A stretch of 64,000 nucleotides of DNA, from positions 56,066,885 to 56,130,884 of the forward strand of contig CANTUZ010000002.1 of the NCBI GenBank assembly GCA_947846985.1, given 5' to 3'. The stretch comes from Fratercula arctica (taxonomy: Eukaryota; Chordata; Aves; Charadriiformes; Alcidae). Below the pieces are notes generated by a model. That model saw only the letters and a program-made list of their open reading frames with translations, was not told where the DNA came from and ran no database searches. Numbering within the stretch: position 1 is the first letter of the stretch; each line of letters opens with the position of its first letter. This document shows positions 36,716 through 51,400 of the stretch, in pieces. A program made the translations under genes and the position numbers.

Positions 36716-39700
36716 TGTGAATGTTTGATGTTATTACATGGCAAACTATACTGGTTCTTGAATGGTCAGCGTGTTGCAACTTCAAAGCGTAGTTAGCACC
36801 TCTTACAGAGTTTCCATTCAATTAATTTTCTGAAGCCATAAGATCTTGATTATATGCTGTATAAAATCAGATGAGCCAAGTACTAAGTAGCCAATTATTC
36901 TGCTTGACTACCAGAATAAGGCACTTTGTATCAGCAACATATATTTAACTGGCTCCAAATGGGGGTTAGCTTCTGGTGGTGACACTCACTGTATGTTTTA
37001 GCAGTATGGATAAGAGGAACATACGCACAGCCAGACCTACAAAGGGAGAGCTGCACTATAGGAATAGAAGAATTCCCAATGATTTCTGCTGCTCTGTTCA
37101 TGTGTGAATAGGAAGAGACAAACAGGAAATCCCCCAGGGATTGCCCCACTGTAAAATTATTCTGACTGTTTTCAGAACTCTTTCCGAAAGCACCTTTTTG
37201 TCATAGAAGCCTACCTACAATAACTGGAGCTGATGGAAGATGATGAGTGAGAAATAAAATAATAATAAAAGGAGGGAAGAAGGGAAGTGAGGAGATGACA
37301 ACAGCAGAAAAATCTTCCAAGTAATAGCAAACTCTAGGATAGCAAAACCAGAACCTCCTTCAGATTAAATTTTCATACTAATCTTAAATAATGTATTTCG
37401 AACCTCAACACTTTTATAACAAAGGAGAAAAGAAAAGCAGAAAGGCTGAAACGCTCAGCTGTAAATGAGGGAGAATGTGTACACAGATGCCCGAGGCTCC
37501 AACAGTCACAAAAAAACCCAATCCCTTTCCCCCCGCCCCCAACCTCATTCACTGGTTAGCTGCTCATTAGGGAAAAATCTACTTTAAAGAAATTGCATTG
37601 TTTACTGATGCTTTGATAAATTTACATATATTTAAAATAGAGAAGAAACAACCAAGTCTCTGTTGGTTTGAGGAAGGCAGCTGGGATGTTTGCAAGGACT
37701 ATAGTCGTGGTCTGTCTTTATGTCTTTGTTGACATCCAAGACCTGCAGTATTTTTCTCATGCTTATTGAATCCTGAGATCAAGAAAACTTGATCAAGATT
37801 ATGACACCAGTAATCCCACTGAGGTTTTTTTTTTTGTTTTGCTAAAATTATCTAGCCTTCTTCCTCCATATGATACCGTGCAATGTATGACTGACTGAAT
37901 CTGTTCCCAAGTTACTTGGTAATCAGTTTGACAAATATTTTATAAATGGTGAGCAAATGCAGTACTTTGAATCCATTTTCCAAAATTTCCTAACTTTTAG
38001 TATCAATAGGGAGTGAGCTATAGCACATCACAAGGCAACATGTGATATAAACGTGTACAGTGGGTGTTCATTCAGGAATGTTTATGCCCATCACCTGCTT
38101 AGAGTGAGCGTGTTGAAGTGCTGACCTTAGGTGGATTTCCAGGAGGTGCTGGCAAGACTCAGGTCTCGGCTCTAAACTAATAGCATGGAAACTCCCATGC
38201 AGTCAGCTAAACTGAGTTGAGCTTGATGAACTGTTGAGAATATTTTGCGTATTTCATCCCCTGCTCATTTCAAACAGGTCCAGAAAGATGTAAACATCTT
38301 GTTCTACTGATAGCTTTGGATTTCCGAGTATTCTTACAGTATTTTGGTGATTTTTGTGGTTTGATAAAGGTGATTTCATGAGTGGAAGAGGCAAGTACTT
38401 GTGTAAAAATTTCCACTAGCTAGAAAGTCATGATCATACTGATGTACTACACACACACAAATGCTGTTGTGATTCAGGTCCCCTCCTTTAATTTTTATGC
38501 TCTTCCTTTTGCCTCTGCAGTAATTGTGTGAAACACACAGATGTTACTGTTCACAAACTTGAACCTTACTTGAGAAATTGTTGTCTTTGAGTTTCAGTGC
38601 ATCCAGGGCCTCCTTTCTTCTTCTTCTCTCACCTCTTCTGGGCACTTCCATGATCCTCCTCATCTTTTCTGGGTCTGCTACCGGCTAGACCACTCCAACA
38701 TGGCAAAATGGCAGTTTGTCCTAGCTGGACTCTAAGTTGTCTCTGTACTGTGCTGTCCCATGTTCCCTGGCCCCGATGCACAGTGCAGAGATATGCAAGC
38801 TGGTTTCCTGACATAGCTAGCTTGTGTGAGGGCTGCTACTCTTCCTGTCTACCAGGACATGCATGGGCATCATTTCCACAGAAAGACTAGTTTCAGTTAT
38901 GGACTGCATCCATCCACAGAACTGAGTAGGGTTTCAGATCTTCTCAGCTGTCTTCCTTCTCCCGGAAGCTCACTGCTTTTTGGGGTCTTTGAGGCATTGG
39001 GACTTCACATTCTAAAGCTGCTGAATACTGCGTTTAAACAGAGCAAAGATATGTTTAAGGGTTCTCAAAGAGACTTTATAAGCAAGTCTCTTCATTCCCT
39101 GAGGAAACCTTCTCTCAGTTGAGCACTGGCTGCCTGGTCCATCCAAATATACTCTGCAGGTGTTGCTATTTTCAGAAGCACAAGGAGTACTGGTGTCTGA
39201 CTCACATTTAAAGCAAAGGAAATTAATCTTGGAGCAAAACAACTGGCATTATTAGCACCCAAGGGGCAGAAGCTGAGGCTAATATAGGAAACCATTTGCT
39301 AGAGAATTCTCTGAAGGAGAGGAAAGTGGTGCTGTTTGCCTGTCAAGCTCTGGCTTCTCAAATGGGAGCATTTAATAAACTCCCTAAAGCAACTGAAATA
39401 TTTAATAAGTGGGGAAATAAATAAATAATATCTTTCCAGGACAAATTTGGGAAAGGATCCATATCCCATAAAGTCTTCTATTTCCAAAGCCTCTGTAGGC
39501 AGAGAGGAGGACCCTTGGGGATCTTAGGGACAGAAAATATTGACACAGCACGTCATGTACTCTTTTAAATCCAGTGGATCTGTTTTGTTATCATTCATTT
39601 CTCTTCGTTTCTCTTTTCACTCATATTTCCAAAAATTTTCAGGGAAGTGGAGAATATCACAAAGCATTACTTTGTTTTCCCCTATTTTTCATACCCCTCA

Positions 39701-39943
39701 TCTCTTTGTAATAAAGAAAAAAAAAAATTGCAAGTCATCGCAGGTTTCTGTGAGAAACAAAATTCTTCAAGTGGACCAAGTGAACACAGAGAACCTAGTG
39801 GGCTTGTTGAATCTGATTGAGGAGCAATATTCTGGAAGTGGTATAGCCTTGATGTTATATCATTCAAGGCACCTTATACAAATAAGCACCTAAAAGAGGT
39901 TGCGCAGCTTCTAGTTACTGCCTGAAAACAAAAATAAAATAAA

Positions 39944-39956
39944 GGGGGGGGGGGGG
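39944..39956 (+). repeat. 13-base poly(G) run
   Basis: Thirteen G follow an A-rich stretch (AAAATAAAATAAA) and are followed by CGGCAGCAG and more A-rich DNA. Runs of this length are mutation-prone and often misread, so the exact count is uncertain. Confidence 0.85.
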
Positions 39957-40435
39957 CGGCAGCAGAAAAAAAGAAAAAAAAGGCTACTCCAGACTGTGTT
40001 TTAAAGTTTAAAATTAAGCCTTTTTCGGCAGTATTGCTAAGATCTATCAGAGTGTCCACTTGTGGATTCTGTTGGTGGTTTTAGCAGATGCAGTTTAGGG
40101 AAGGTGTTTAAAAAAATAATAATACTTTCATACTTTCTCTTTTTTATTGGTAGACAGAATGTTTTGAGAGAGTGACTAAGCACAGGCCTGGAGATTATGA
40201 AATTTGCTTAAGTGTTAATGGGTTGATTGCTGAGTTACAGCCTGCCGTCTTTACTGGAAATTGATTGACTGGTGCTGCAGGTCTTCACACTTGACGCTCG
40301 GATTTGACTCGAAAATTCTGCCAAGTCTTTTACTCTGAAATTTATCTTAATTAGATCTGAAAGACCTGCCACAGCAGAATAGTCACACCGATTAAAATGA
40401 AAAACAGGAGAAATTACTGATCAAATTAATCATAA

Positions 40436-40498
40436 TGTCGGGTTACAGCTGTAGGTCTGATGTAATTTGCCACTCCAGTGAGTTACATCGGCCCAGGC
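40436..40498 (+). repeat. Possible ancient palindromic repeat fragment
   Basis: GTCGGGTTACAGCTGTAGG, then CCACTCCAGTGAGTTACATCGGCCCAGG, carries the 'gagttacatcggcccagg' element of the same repeat class as 36358. The flanks are not recognisable. Confidence 0.33.
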
Positions 40499-43413
40499 AG
40501 AGGAAAGAGAGCTGGTTTTACGCTGATCCGTAACACCAGGCAGCTTCGGGCAGCCCATCAGGACGTTTATTCCATTCATTCTCTTGGCTTATTCTGACCT
40601 TAGTGCTGCAACTAGAAACAAATTAGGCAACGGAAAAAGAATATCATTTTTTCCAAGGGGTCGCACTGGAAACATGAGCTTTCCAAATCCTTCTTGTTTC
40701 ACTTCTCCCCTTTCTCCACCAACCTTCTCCTTTTGTTTGAAGTATCCAACAATTAATTATGTGGAAATTGGAAAATTAAAAGGTCAGAGGTTACTACCTC
40801 AGGCACTAGTCAGAAAATGTGCATTTCTGAGACCTCCTAGTGGGTTAGGATATGAGGACATTAGGATCATTTAAGTAAATGGATCTTAAGCAGCAGATGA
40901 GAAGGCATACACTAGCAAGTACGAAATCAACAGTCAGATGTGGTATTTTATAGATGTGATAATCCTAAAATGTATTTTTAAAATATGTACTTGTAATATG
41001 CTACATTCTACTATAACCTTTTTAAAAAAAAATAAATAAACGTACAAATCACTGGTTGATTCCAGAGATTCAGGAGATAGGTTGTGGGTCTTAAGGGGTC
41101 CCACCATAAAATTTTCATCTGGAAGAGAAGTCTTCTGCAAGTTTCCTAGTATTTGTTCCACCAGCAAGGTTTGAAAGATTTTTAGGACAACCTGTCTTCT
41201 AGCACCACTGTATTTTTTGCTGTTGATCCAGGACAGTCAAGAAATTAAAGTATTTGCCACCAGCTAAGAAAGGAAATGAACTAAAGGAAAGAGAACAAGA
41301 AAGCAGATGAGAACTGTGAGTCTCAGAAAAAAAATAAGATTGTCTTACCTTTGAAATATACCCAGTTTTTATTTTGGTACTGTAGTACCTTAAATTGATT
41401 AGGAATTTTCTAAGTGATTTTTCTTTTCCAACAAAGATGTAATTTCCCAAAGTTGGTTTCTTCCCTGCCCAAAATTTCATTTTAATTTTCTATTTTAGGC
41501 CTGGGAAATGGAAAGAACTGAAGATAGCTTTTGTTTAAAATCAGCTTAAGTTCTATATAAACAATTTATTACATTGAATTGCCTAAAAAATAGTGATTTA
41601 ACAAAAGAAATTGTAAGCATTTTAATTCATGATGAGGATTTAAAATCTTCTGAAATACTTCATCATTTTCAAGTGCAAGTTTTTTTTTATTTCAATATTC
41701 CACCTTTCATCTGCATTTGCATTAGAAATTACATCTTAAATTAGGAGAATTTCCTGCAGGACAGGAACTTGACTTATTTCTGATAGCTTAAACATGACCA
41801 AATATCCTGTGAGGATTCCAGTTGGAGAACCAAGCTAGGTTATGTTTGTGAAAGAGATTGGAAGGCAAAGCTGAATTTCAAGAAGAGAAAAACTGATGTA
41901 TGAAAATAGCACATCATATATTGCTAGGATTATCCTTTTACTAAAGGAATGATGATGGTGCATTTTGGCTCTTAAAGGAGCTGAGATACCTTAAAGCAGC
42001 AATAACTGCTGCAATATCTTTGTACACCTGTTAAAAAATACTTACATGCTTGTAAAAAGCATCAGGGAAGCAGTCAGACCTAGGAGACCTGGGAGGATCC
42101 TAGGCTCTTAGTAAAATTAGAGGTGCTATAAAGAAAACCCTAAAATATGAGCCCAGTCATAGTACAGTAGTGGTGGCTAGTAAATTGATACCAGAAGATG
42201 ATTCTGAATGAATGTGATAACAAGTGATACAAAAATTGTAAGTTGCTAATGGTTTTATGATTTTCATTATAGTAACCTTATAATCCCATTTTCAACCTGC
42301 TGGATAGTCAAACCCAGCTGGGATGCTGTCTCTGTCTCTTCTTGCTCTCCTCCCAGTTTGGGCAGTGCTATCCTTGTGGACTGGTGGCTCCAGCTGGAAC
42401 AGGACAGGAGGTGGTAGAGGGCTGATCTCCTCTTGACCTTTCCCCAGGGGTTGGGGGACACCTTGCAGAGTGCCAAGCAGAGCTGCCAAAGTGGTTGCTC
42501 CATGGGCTATGGGGAAGATGATGAAGACTAGGGCTGTACTGGGATCAAGGTGCAGGAAGGGGCAAGTAAGGAGAAGTTAGTCTCATTCCCAGGATTCATC
42601 TGGGGGTTCAGCTTCCATCAGTGTAGAATTCCTCAGGGAGAGGGCCTGATTTTAGGGAAGAAAAGGAAAGTGTTGGGAGGAGGAAAGGGAAGAAGAACAA
42701 TGTGTTTGTTATTCACAGTGCCTTTATTCCTACTGACCTTTTCTGCTGGGAGAGAGACACAAAAAAACAGAAGGATTGGCATTGTGAAAGGCTGAAATTG
42801 TATCGCTGATCACCACTCTGGAATAAGATGTTTGGTGCATTTCCATCTTACCTCTGTCTGCAACTTTTCATTTTATAACGAGACCTAACACTACTAGTAG
42901 AGAAGTTGGCAGGAGGTTTCTCATAGCTCTCAAATTAGACAGGAGTGAGCTCAATATGCCATTAGGAAGGTTTCCCCCTCTTCTCCCTCCCCAACTTTAT
43001 AGAATTACAGCTTTCTACTTTTTTTAACTGTCTTCTGACTATGAAACGTGTTTCCCATGCAATCAAAACATGTCTGACAGAATTTTCAGTTCATGTAAAA
43101 CAAATATAAAAATAAACAAAACTTGAGAAAACCAAGCCATTCTAAAAATCCTTGATGTTTTCCCCATAGACATTCAAAGAGTATGTCTAGGGGGAAATCA
43201 CTGGTACTTCAAATGTACAAGCAGGTATAGAGATAACATGCGTCAGTCCTGTAGACCCAAACTTGGCAGTCCATGCTCTCATGAGTGAAAACTGCAGGGA
43301 AAGGAGGAGAGGGAGTTCTTTTACCACCACCTACAATCTGCATATTTAGCTCTAATCTCATTATCAACTTACGCCTTTGCTTACTGAAATCACTTTTGAA
43401 AAATAATTTGCAT

Positions 43414-43655
43414 CAGGAAGCAAAGTGCTCTAGTAAATGGGTTGTTGGAGTCAGGAGCACCAGACTGTAGTCTCAGCTCTGTCACTGTCTGGCATGTCAT
43501 TTTGTCTTTCTGTTCTTTTGTTGATTCTCCCACCATTGTTTGATCTCTTTAGACTGCAAACTTTTACAGGTTTTTTTGGTATAATGCAGTGAGGCCTTGA
43601 TCTTGCATTGGGCTTCTAGGTACTGTTGTAACACTAATACTACAAATACTCAAAA
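43414..43655 (+). repeat. Amniote SINE relic with a CR1-like 3' tail
   Basis: The head CAGGAAGCAAAGTGCTCTAG plus TTGGAGTCAGGAGCACCAGA and TCTCAGCTCTGTCACTG follows a tRNA-derived SINE (gtctagtgg ... gggagtcaggag ... cagctctgccactg). From about 43548 the sequence TTTAGACTGCAAACTTTTACAGG, TGCAGTGAGGCCTTGATC and GGGCTTCTAGGTACTG with CTAATACTACAAATA matches the 3' end of old CR1-L3-type LINEs (ttagactgtaagctctttggggcagg ... caatggggccctgatc ... gggcctctaggtgctac ... aatacaaataa). Together they look like one SINE carrying its LINE partner's tail. Confidence 0.62.
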
Positions 43656-45346
43656 GAAGAATCGCATAGCCCCATTCACTCTCTTGCTAAATTCAGTATT
43701 GCTGTTGACTTCAGAGGACACAGAATTGGTATCCATTTTGTTTTCAAGTATATTGAATATTTTGAAGTTTCTGTCAGCTGTTCAGTGTGCTGTCAAATGC
43801 ACTAATGAAAGGTTTTCCTAAAGTTAATTTTCCTACTCGTAATACAATAACCAAATTTGCTTTAACACTTGAAAAAATCCATCCATACTAAAGAGAATCA
43901 GTTGCTTAATCCTAAAATTAAAGGTTATTGCATGCAAGAGAAAATAATTACATGCTCAAAGTATGGAAAAAAGAAAACTTTTTTAATATGTAGGTATTTG
44001 TATAATTAAAGACTAATCAAGCATGAAGGCTGCTGACTAAACCAGAAAATGAGATTGTTGGCAAGCAATATTGTAATGTAAATGCCATTTTTGTTTAAGT
44101 ACTAAAGAGCTGGAGGAATGATATCCTGAACAGATTAAAAGCAAACAGCATTGATAATAAATATTTATCAGATTTCAAATGCAACACACAGAGATTTTTA
44201 TATTTTACATGCAAAATATATTGGCATTGAAATATTCAGTCACTTTTCAAAGGTTTGTTCACATCTTCACTTTAAAATGTTGAAAAGCAAGCACTCACTA
44301 GTAAGAGAAACAGCTTTAGAACTCAGTCTTAACCTGTAGCAATGTCAGTAATCTGTAGGCAAAGGAAAATAGCTGAGAGTTGCGAACATACTTAACTACA
44401 AATCAACTACAGATCAACTCCTGGGGCTGGAGAGTCAGAATTTTAATGGTCTTTATATGTGTTTTCTTTTCTTGTTCTTTTTTCCAAAATGTTCACATTA
44501 ATTTTTCAAAAAGAGAGGGAAGCTTCTCAAACTTAAATCCGTGCCATGAAACACATGTGTAGTAAAGTATTTATGGAAGGCTTGTGTATGTAAAGAAATT
44601 ACGCCAATTTTAACAACCGTTTTGTTGTGGAGGACTGATTTAGTTAAAGGTTTGTATCTTCTTGGACCAGTGCTTTTATATTTGTGTAAAAGTATTGTGA
44701 CAGTTAAATATGTTCATCATATACCTTAGTGTTATGTTATAGTAGCCTAAATCTTGTTCAGGAGTGGATATAAAGATATTTGGCTACATCAAGAGTTGAG
44801 GAGAATGAGGAAATGCTAGAAATGAAGTACCAAATGTGTTCCCATTCCCATCCATTTTCTTTCCATTACACTGTTCCCACAGTTGGCGCTACTCAGCATG
44901 CTGAGGTCTATCAGAAACCATCTCTTAATCAAGCCTGGTCATGCAATAGTTGAAGCTAATTTAAAATGTCCTTTGACATCTGTGAAAAGAGGCTTAAACC
45001 CGATGTAAGGCAATGAAGACCTTTGCTGTAGTACATGCGCTGTGGGCCATTGTATCCTTTGTGTTGATGTGTACCTCCTGTTGTTTCCTCATGCATTTAC
45101 TTTTCAGAATAATTTTCATCTCACTTGATTATGACTGAGAGATACAATAGTATGTCAGCGACGGAGTTATCAGGGGAAAGTGACAATAGGGATTTTTGAA
45201 TGTAAGGCTGCGTACAACATTATCAAATTTCTCCTAGCCTAGAGTAATTATATTCTATTAGCCTTTGGACAAAGGGAGTGTAGACAAGTTAAAATTAAAT
45301 AATACTGTGCAAAAGTCTAGTGCTAGTCTCTTGAATCAGCATTGAT

Positions 45347-45425
45347 CTAATTTTCAGAAGGGTTGAGTCACTCCCATTGATATGAACGGTAGAAATTATT
45401 ACTTAGCCCTTGAAGGAGCAAAAAT
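45347..45425 (+). repeat. Possible ancient palindromic repeat fragment
   Basis: AATTTTCAGAAGGGTTGAGT followed by CACTCCCATTGATATGAACGGTAG resembles the old 'ttttcagaagtgctgagcac ... ctcccattgacttcaatgg' repeat known to me from reptile and bird genomes. Family unassigned. Confidence 0.4.
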
Positions 45426-48400
45426 ACAGATTTCAGACCCTGGTTTTCTTAAAAAAATCTTGTTATTTTCTATAGGTTACATCACAGGACATTGATAATT
45501 TGCAAATGCCAAAATTCAGACCAAGCCAGCCAGGTTCACACAATATCCTCTGTTTGTCTGAGTTACTGAGCTCTTAAATGTATAACTTCACAGATAGGCA
45601 TATTAATATATCATCATTAAGAAACTTTATAATAAGTACTTTATAAATCCTCTAAGCAATTTGTATTTACACTAGTTTAATGATACTAAGGATTACATTG
45701 GTAAAACACACTAAGGAAAATAGTAGGAAAAGTACAAAACCTTGTGTGTAGACCATCAGTCAGTGGTCCAGCAAGAAGGAAACTAGAAGAGTCAGTAAAG
45801 CACATTTAGGTCAAAGCTATGCAACTGTGAGCCAGGTCTGACCCACAGGAAGTTTCTATCCTGACCCCAAGTGAGCAAATAAAAGAAAAAGAGAAGGCTT
45901 TTGAAAGCACCTGCACACGTGCTTTGCCCTGGGATGTGCTGTTGCTCATGAGTCCAGAGAGCAGCCCAATTACCTAAGAGAGGTGGGCAGGTGAGAAGTC
46001 TGCCTTTTAATATTTGTTTGTTTGTTTTTCACACATACCTGAGTGAAGCATAGTAATAAGTTTTAGGTTGCCTGTTAGCGAAGGACCCTAATTCTTTTTT
46101 CTGTAGAGGTGGCTGTGCCTCCCAAAGATTACTGATCCTGTCAAGCAGATGATAATTCCTTTCTGTGTTTTCTAACTCTAGTATAAAGTGTAAGTTACAA
46201 GAAGGGTTTACCTATTATTTCTAGAATGGAGATTACCACAGTTTACTGAGGAAAACATGGTAACATGTAAATTATTTAAAGGTTGAAACAGAGACTTTCA
46301 CAAGTCATTAAACTACCCTATGTCATGGAACACAATGAGGATATCCCTGGGATATTTATCTGAGGGTCTGCAGGTCAAAAGGGGAATGGAGTCAGCAGAA
46401 AAAGAAGCAGTCAGATACAGAAAGAGCAATTATTCACAAAATAAAAATGAGGATAGCGGTTAGAAGTGTCAGCATATACCTCTGAGATGCCTTTGGTGGG
46501 GCCATTACTTACGAAAAAACTCATTACTGCCATTGTGCACTAGATACCATGTACCTATTTCATGGTAACCATGGCTTGCATAGCATTCATTTGTAATGGA
46601 AACCTACAAAGGAACCTCAAACCACCTAGTGAAATGTGAAAACGCCTCCCAGCTCTCTGGCTGTATAGTCTTTGACAAGCATCAACATAAACAGGACCTT
46701 AAAAATGCTCAACACTTGTATACATCATCTCCATTTACCTTTGTGAATCAATAAGGACATGCAAGCCTCATCTTCAGTGTGTGGTTTTGAAAATCTTAGT
46801 CTGATTCTCAAGGTTAACAACGTCCTTTATTCCAAATCATAAAAGTAAGATCACAGTCCTGGTTATAGCCTCACTTGGAAGTCTGAAGTTCAGGCAGATG
46901 CTGCTCTGTTTTACAGGACTGTCCAAAAAAGTTTCCTTATATTCAGATAAGACTTGCCCCTCATCTGAGCAGCAGATATTGAAATTTGTGGATTTTTCCT
47001 GGACATGCTGTATTTGCTTTTGTAATTTCTTCATAGGAGAAAGTCTTACTACTGGGATTAGGCAATAATCAGACCCAAGGATATTCCGTGATCTCAACAA
47101 ATATTTGACTCCAAACCAGAAAAAGAAAACAGAAAAACAGGGTAGTTGCCAAAGGTTTTCATCTGTTTTACTTTACCGTAGGCACATGCACCCCTATGCC
47201 ATTTGAGAAACTGGATTAAAAATGAAGAGCCCAAAACTGTGAAATTGCAGTACTACCAAAACACTTTCTTTGGAAGCTTATGGAGGCAGAGACTTCCTAA
47301 ACACAATCAAAATGCCCACCACTCTTCAAAGTTTCAATTCCAATGGAAATAATAACAGTGCAATAATTTTTTCCATCAAAATTTTTAAAAACTATTTGCA
47401 AAAAAAAAAAAATTGTAACAAAATATTTTGAAGTAATCCTTATCCTGGAAGTGACCATGGACTTCAGACATACCACCTGGTGCTTAGAAAAGCTGAATCT
47501 TGACATTTTTCCAGTAAACTGCAAAGCTGCACACTGTTGAATATAATCTTCACATTAGGGTGCTGTTTTTAAATTTCCCAAGGGGTGATTCAGTGCATCA
47601 AGGCAACAGGGGTAATGATCTGAGAAGGAGACTCCTCACAAAGTAGAAAGAAAGGATCAGTACACTTACCACTTCTGACAGCTGACAGACCAGAGCTTCC
47701 CCTATGAAATAAAAGCAGCCATGCCAGTGAAATGGTCCATCAATGAGCAAAGGAGATTTACCTCAAGAACTGAGGTTTGTAATCATAAGGGAGATAACCT
47801 CCCTCATTTTCCTACAACTTGTTCCTTTGCAAAATGCATAGCAACCTTCTTTTAAACAGCTGGACAACTCAAGACTTCGTTAGTTTTTGTCGAAAACTGT
47901 AGATTCACTGAAAAGCAAATCTATTCATGGCATCTGGTGAAATCATCTCATGAAACAGTATCTTAGCCTCAGGTTGAAGCCTTTCACTGCACCTCATTCA
48001 GATGTGAGGCTTCAACCAGGGTCTCCACATCCTGGTGGGTGCCCTAATTTGGCAGAATAATGAATGCTTGAGGGCTTTTACTTTTCAGTCTTGGAATATA
48101 AATAGTTCACTCTCCATCAGGCCAGAAAGAGAACTTATCCTCCTACTTGTCCCAGTGCACATGGTAACTTTTACAAAGGAAACAATTCTAAATAACAGCA
48201 GAGAAAGGTCATGAGCCTGTAACTTACTATGTATAAGTATGTATGTCTTTTCTGTTTGAGAATGGTCTGCTGGAAATTTTAATGGACAATTTCTGTAAGT
48301 GCTAGACAAGCCCAGAAGGAGCTCTGTAAATATTCCAGATGTAAGCTAAGACTGGTTTGGCTTTGTCCTCTCTGGGGAGAAAAGGGTCTGAATGTATAGG

Positions 48401-51400
48401 TTACATGATATTCTACCAGTTGTTTGGATGGGAGAGCTGCCACTTTAGCATAGTATGAGCACTGCTTTTCCTGGGAGGGCTGCCTGGTATTTGGATTGTG
48501 TCTGGATGATTTTCATTTTGCAATCAGGCAAATGAAAGGATGTTTCCTAAGCTACTTTAAGGGAGAAAATTTTACAAGATGATTGATACGGAAAGATGAA
48601 TGTAAGATACATAGGAAGCATATGTATGATGAGGGTAGATCAAATTTTTTTAAAAAATAATTGGTGTCTTCGGAGGATGAGGAATAATCTTTAATGTAGG
48701 TATTGAGTGACTTCCTATCACTCAACACTGATTTCAATATAAAGAAGTGTTGAAATGCTACTAGAAAGTGCAGTTAAAATAAATCCCTAAATATCTAAAT
48801 GCTAGCTCCAAGAGGATTGAGACTTTATGAGCAAAATTTTACTTTTAATGATATTAGGTCAATACAGACTTAAAAAAAAGAGGAATTACAGGTTCTGAAA
48901 ATAAAGTTTTAGCCTTAGTGCTTTGATAAAGATCTGTGACCCTTGGCCCTTTAAATATTGAACTTAGACTGTAAAAATATCACTTCTTATTGATCACATG
49001 GTTATTAAAGTCAGTCAAATGCTCAATTTATATGTCAAACACTTGTAATATTTCCTGTAAATATTAGAACAAAAGAAAAGGGTGATAATATTGTGTTCAG
49101 TTGCATTAGATTTATTCAACTTTTCATCATGGAGAAATAATAAAAGTGTCAGTAAGAAATGCATTAAACACGCCAAGCATTTATCATGGCTAAATTAATT
49201 TGCAACAATGCAACTGCATCATGTATGTGGTGTATGTGTTCATGTACATCAAGGCAGGAACATACCCATCCATGTAACTGAGTGTGATAGATATATATAC
49301 CGTGTGTTCTCATTCTCTCCTTCAGTACGCCTTCCCACTCCCTGCCACATACTTGCAGCCCTGGAAAGGTATGGCTTATTTGTTGAATCTCAAAAAGAAT
49401 GAGGAAACTTAATAAGTCAACAGATATTAATTAAATGTTAAAGGCAGGTTTCCAAGTACCTTCAATATATACTGCTCCTAATGACATTCAAGTGCGCTTA
49501 CAAGGGAGGTCAGGGGGGAGATCTTTAGATCCCCCAGGCTCCCCCAAGATGCCTTTCCATAACCAAATGCTTTCATATGAGTAATCGAAAGAAACCTTTA
49601 GTCAACCACTGGGGAGTCTTTACAGCCTGGCTTCGATTGGAGTCTGAGTGCAGGCCTGTGAGCAGGAGGTGTTTGTAAGCATTTCTAATGGCATTTTGAT
49701 GTACATGTACAAAATTGATGTCGGAAGGATCATTGTAAAGTCCCAAACAGTGGAATATTGAGGACATTTTCAGGTGGCAGTCAGATTCTGGCTGGGTGAG
49801 CCCAGTATATTTTCTCATGTCACAGTTGATTAGGTTCACAGGGAAGTGGAAAGAGTAAAAAATTCTCTTATTACTGCAGCAATGCCATATCAGCCTCTTT
49901 TCCCTTTGAATGCAACATTAGTTTTTGTCCAGAACTCTAACTGCTTTCTACAGTTTGGGGAATTGTAAAGCAGAAACAATTTTCCCAGCTAGGCTGACCT
50001 TCACAGTAATGAGAAATGACTGGAATTTCTCTCTATTTCTGTAACATTTGGGGAGGAGGGTTAGGAGGAATGTGTTTGTTTTACCTGATATTATGTTGTG
50101 GGCGTCTATTTGGCACTTTGAGCCTAATTTTTTTCCATTCAGGAGATTACATGGACTGTTGCACCATCTGACCCAATAGCCAGCCCTCAAGTGTATAGAG
50201 AAGCAACAGTAATGCACTTTAAACCTTTTGTTATCACAGCAATGATGGCATTTTGTTTCAGCCATTAAATGATTTTATTTTTTTTCATGGGATGGCTATT
50301 TTCATTTACTCTTCAGTACTTGTTCAGGTGATGGGCAATGATCTTGAGAAAATTTAAGATTCATCACAGGTCGGGCAGATGGGGGAGCCTCAGGATGGAC
50401 ATACATCTGCAGAGTGTTCCTTGTGAGCCTGGCAGTATAGTACTACAATGCTGATCATCTCTTGGGGATAGGAGAAGAAAATTCTGCATTTATGTGCAAA
50501 ACAAATACGTGCTATGTCTGAAGAGTCTTTAACAGCAGCACATCTGGCTAGAAATTTGAGTTGTTTCCTTGTTCTTTTTAGGTGTTTCAGAGTAAACCTC
50601 TTCACCTGTGAAATCTGAGGCCTCTACTATGGTGCTCCAGGCTAGGTCTGCCCTGCAAATGCAGAAGTAGCATTGCAGAGGCATTGACATACCCAAGCCA
50701 GGTTTTGTGAAGCAAGATTCGGTGCCAGGAAGATTGAAAGCACTCTGACATTTTAGTGCAACAAGCCATCCAAGCAAACATGCAGGATCCCAGGCACACT
50801 TACACCACCTGTGCTGAAGTCCATACTGATGCATCTTCATTGTGGCATTGGCATGAACTAGATGGGCTCAGGTGAGACTCCACCTGCTCCTGATTACAGT
50901 GTAGACCTGCCTGTCACTTGGCATCTGTTCTACTTAAAATACCCAGAAGTTCCTGGAAATGGGCACAGGTGAAAACTTTTCAATTACAAGACAAATTGGA
51001 TCAAATCTCTGGCTGCAAATCACTCAAATATGAAAGCTGAGTGGTAGTTTCAGGGAATTTATAAGTTTCAAGTGTTTTCCTTTAATTTTTGCTTTGTTTT
51101 AGCTAGGGCAGCCTATGGAAATGTCAAAATATGGAGGAGGCAGTTTCGCACCTTTTTTCACCATGGAGGAATAACAGGTCTCATCCCATTTCTAGAAGAA
51201 GGTTGCATAATACTGTGTAAACTTTCGTTTGACTGTACTCCTCTACTTTTACTGTATCTGAAAAGTCCTGAAGTGGTGAACATAATCCATTAAGTTGGAG
51301 TTACATTTTCTTAGTTAATATTTCCATGTTATAGCCGTGATGTTAGGACATTGCTTTAATTCCATGTTAATAGCCCACAATATGGGGAGCAAAGTCAAGG

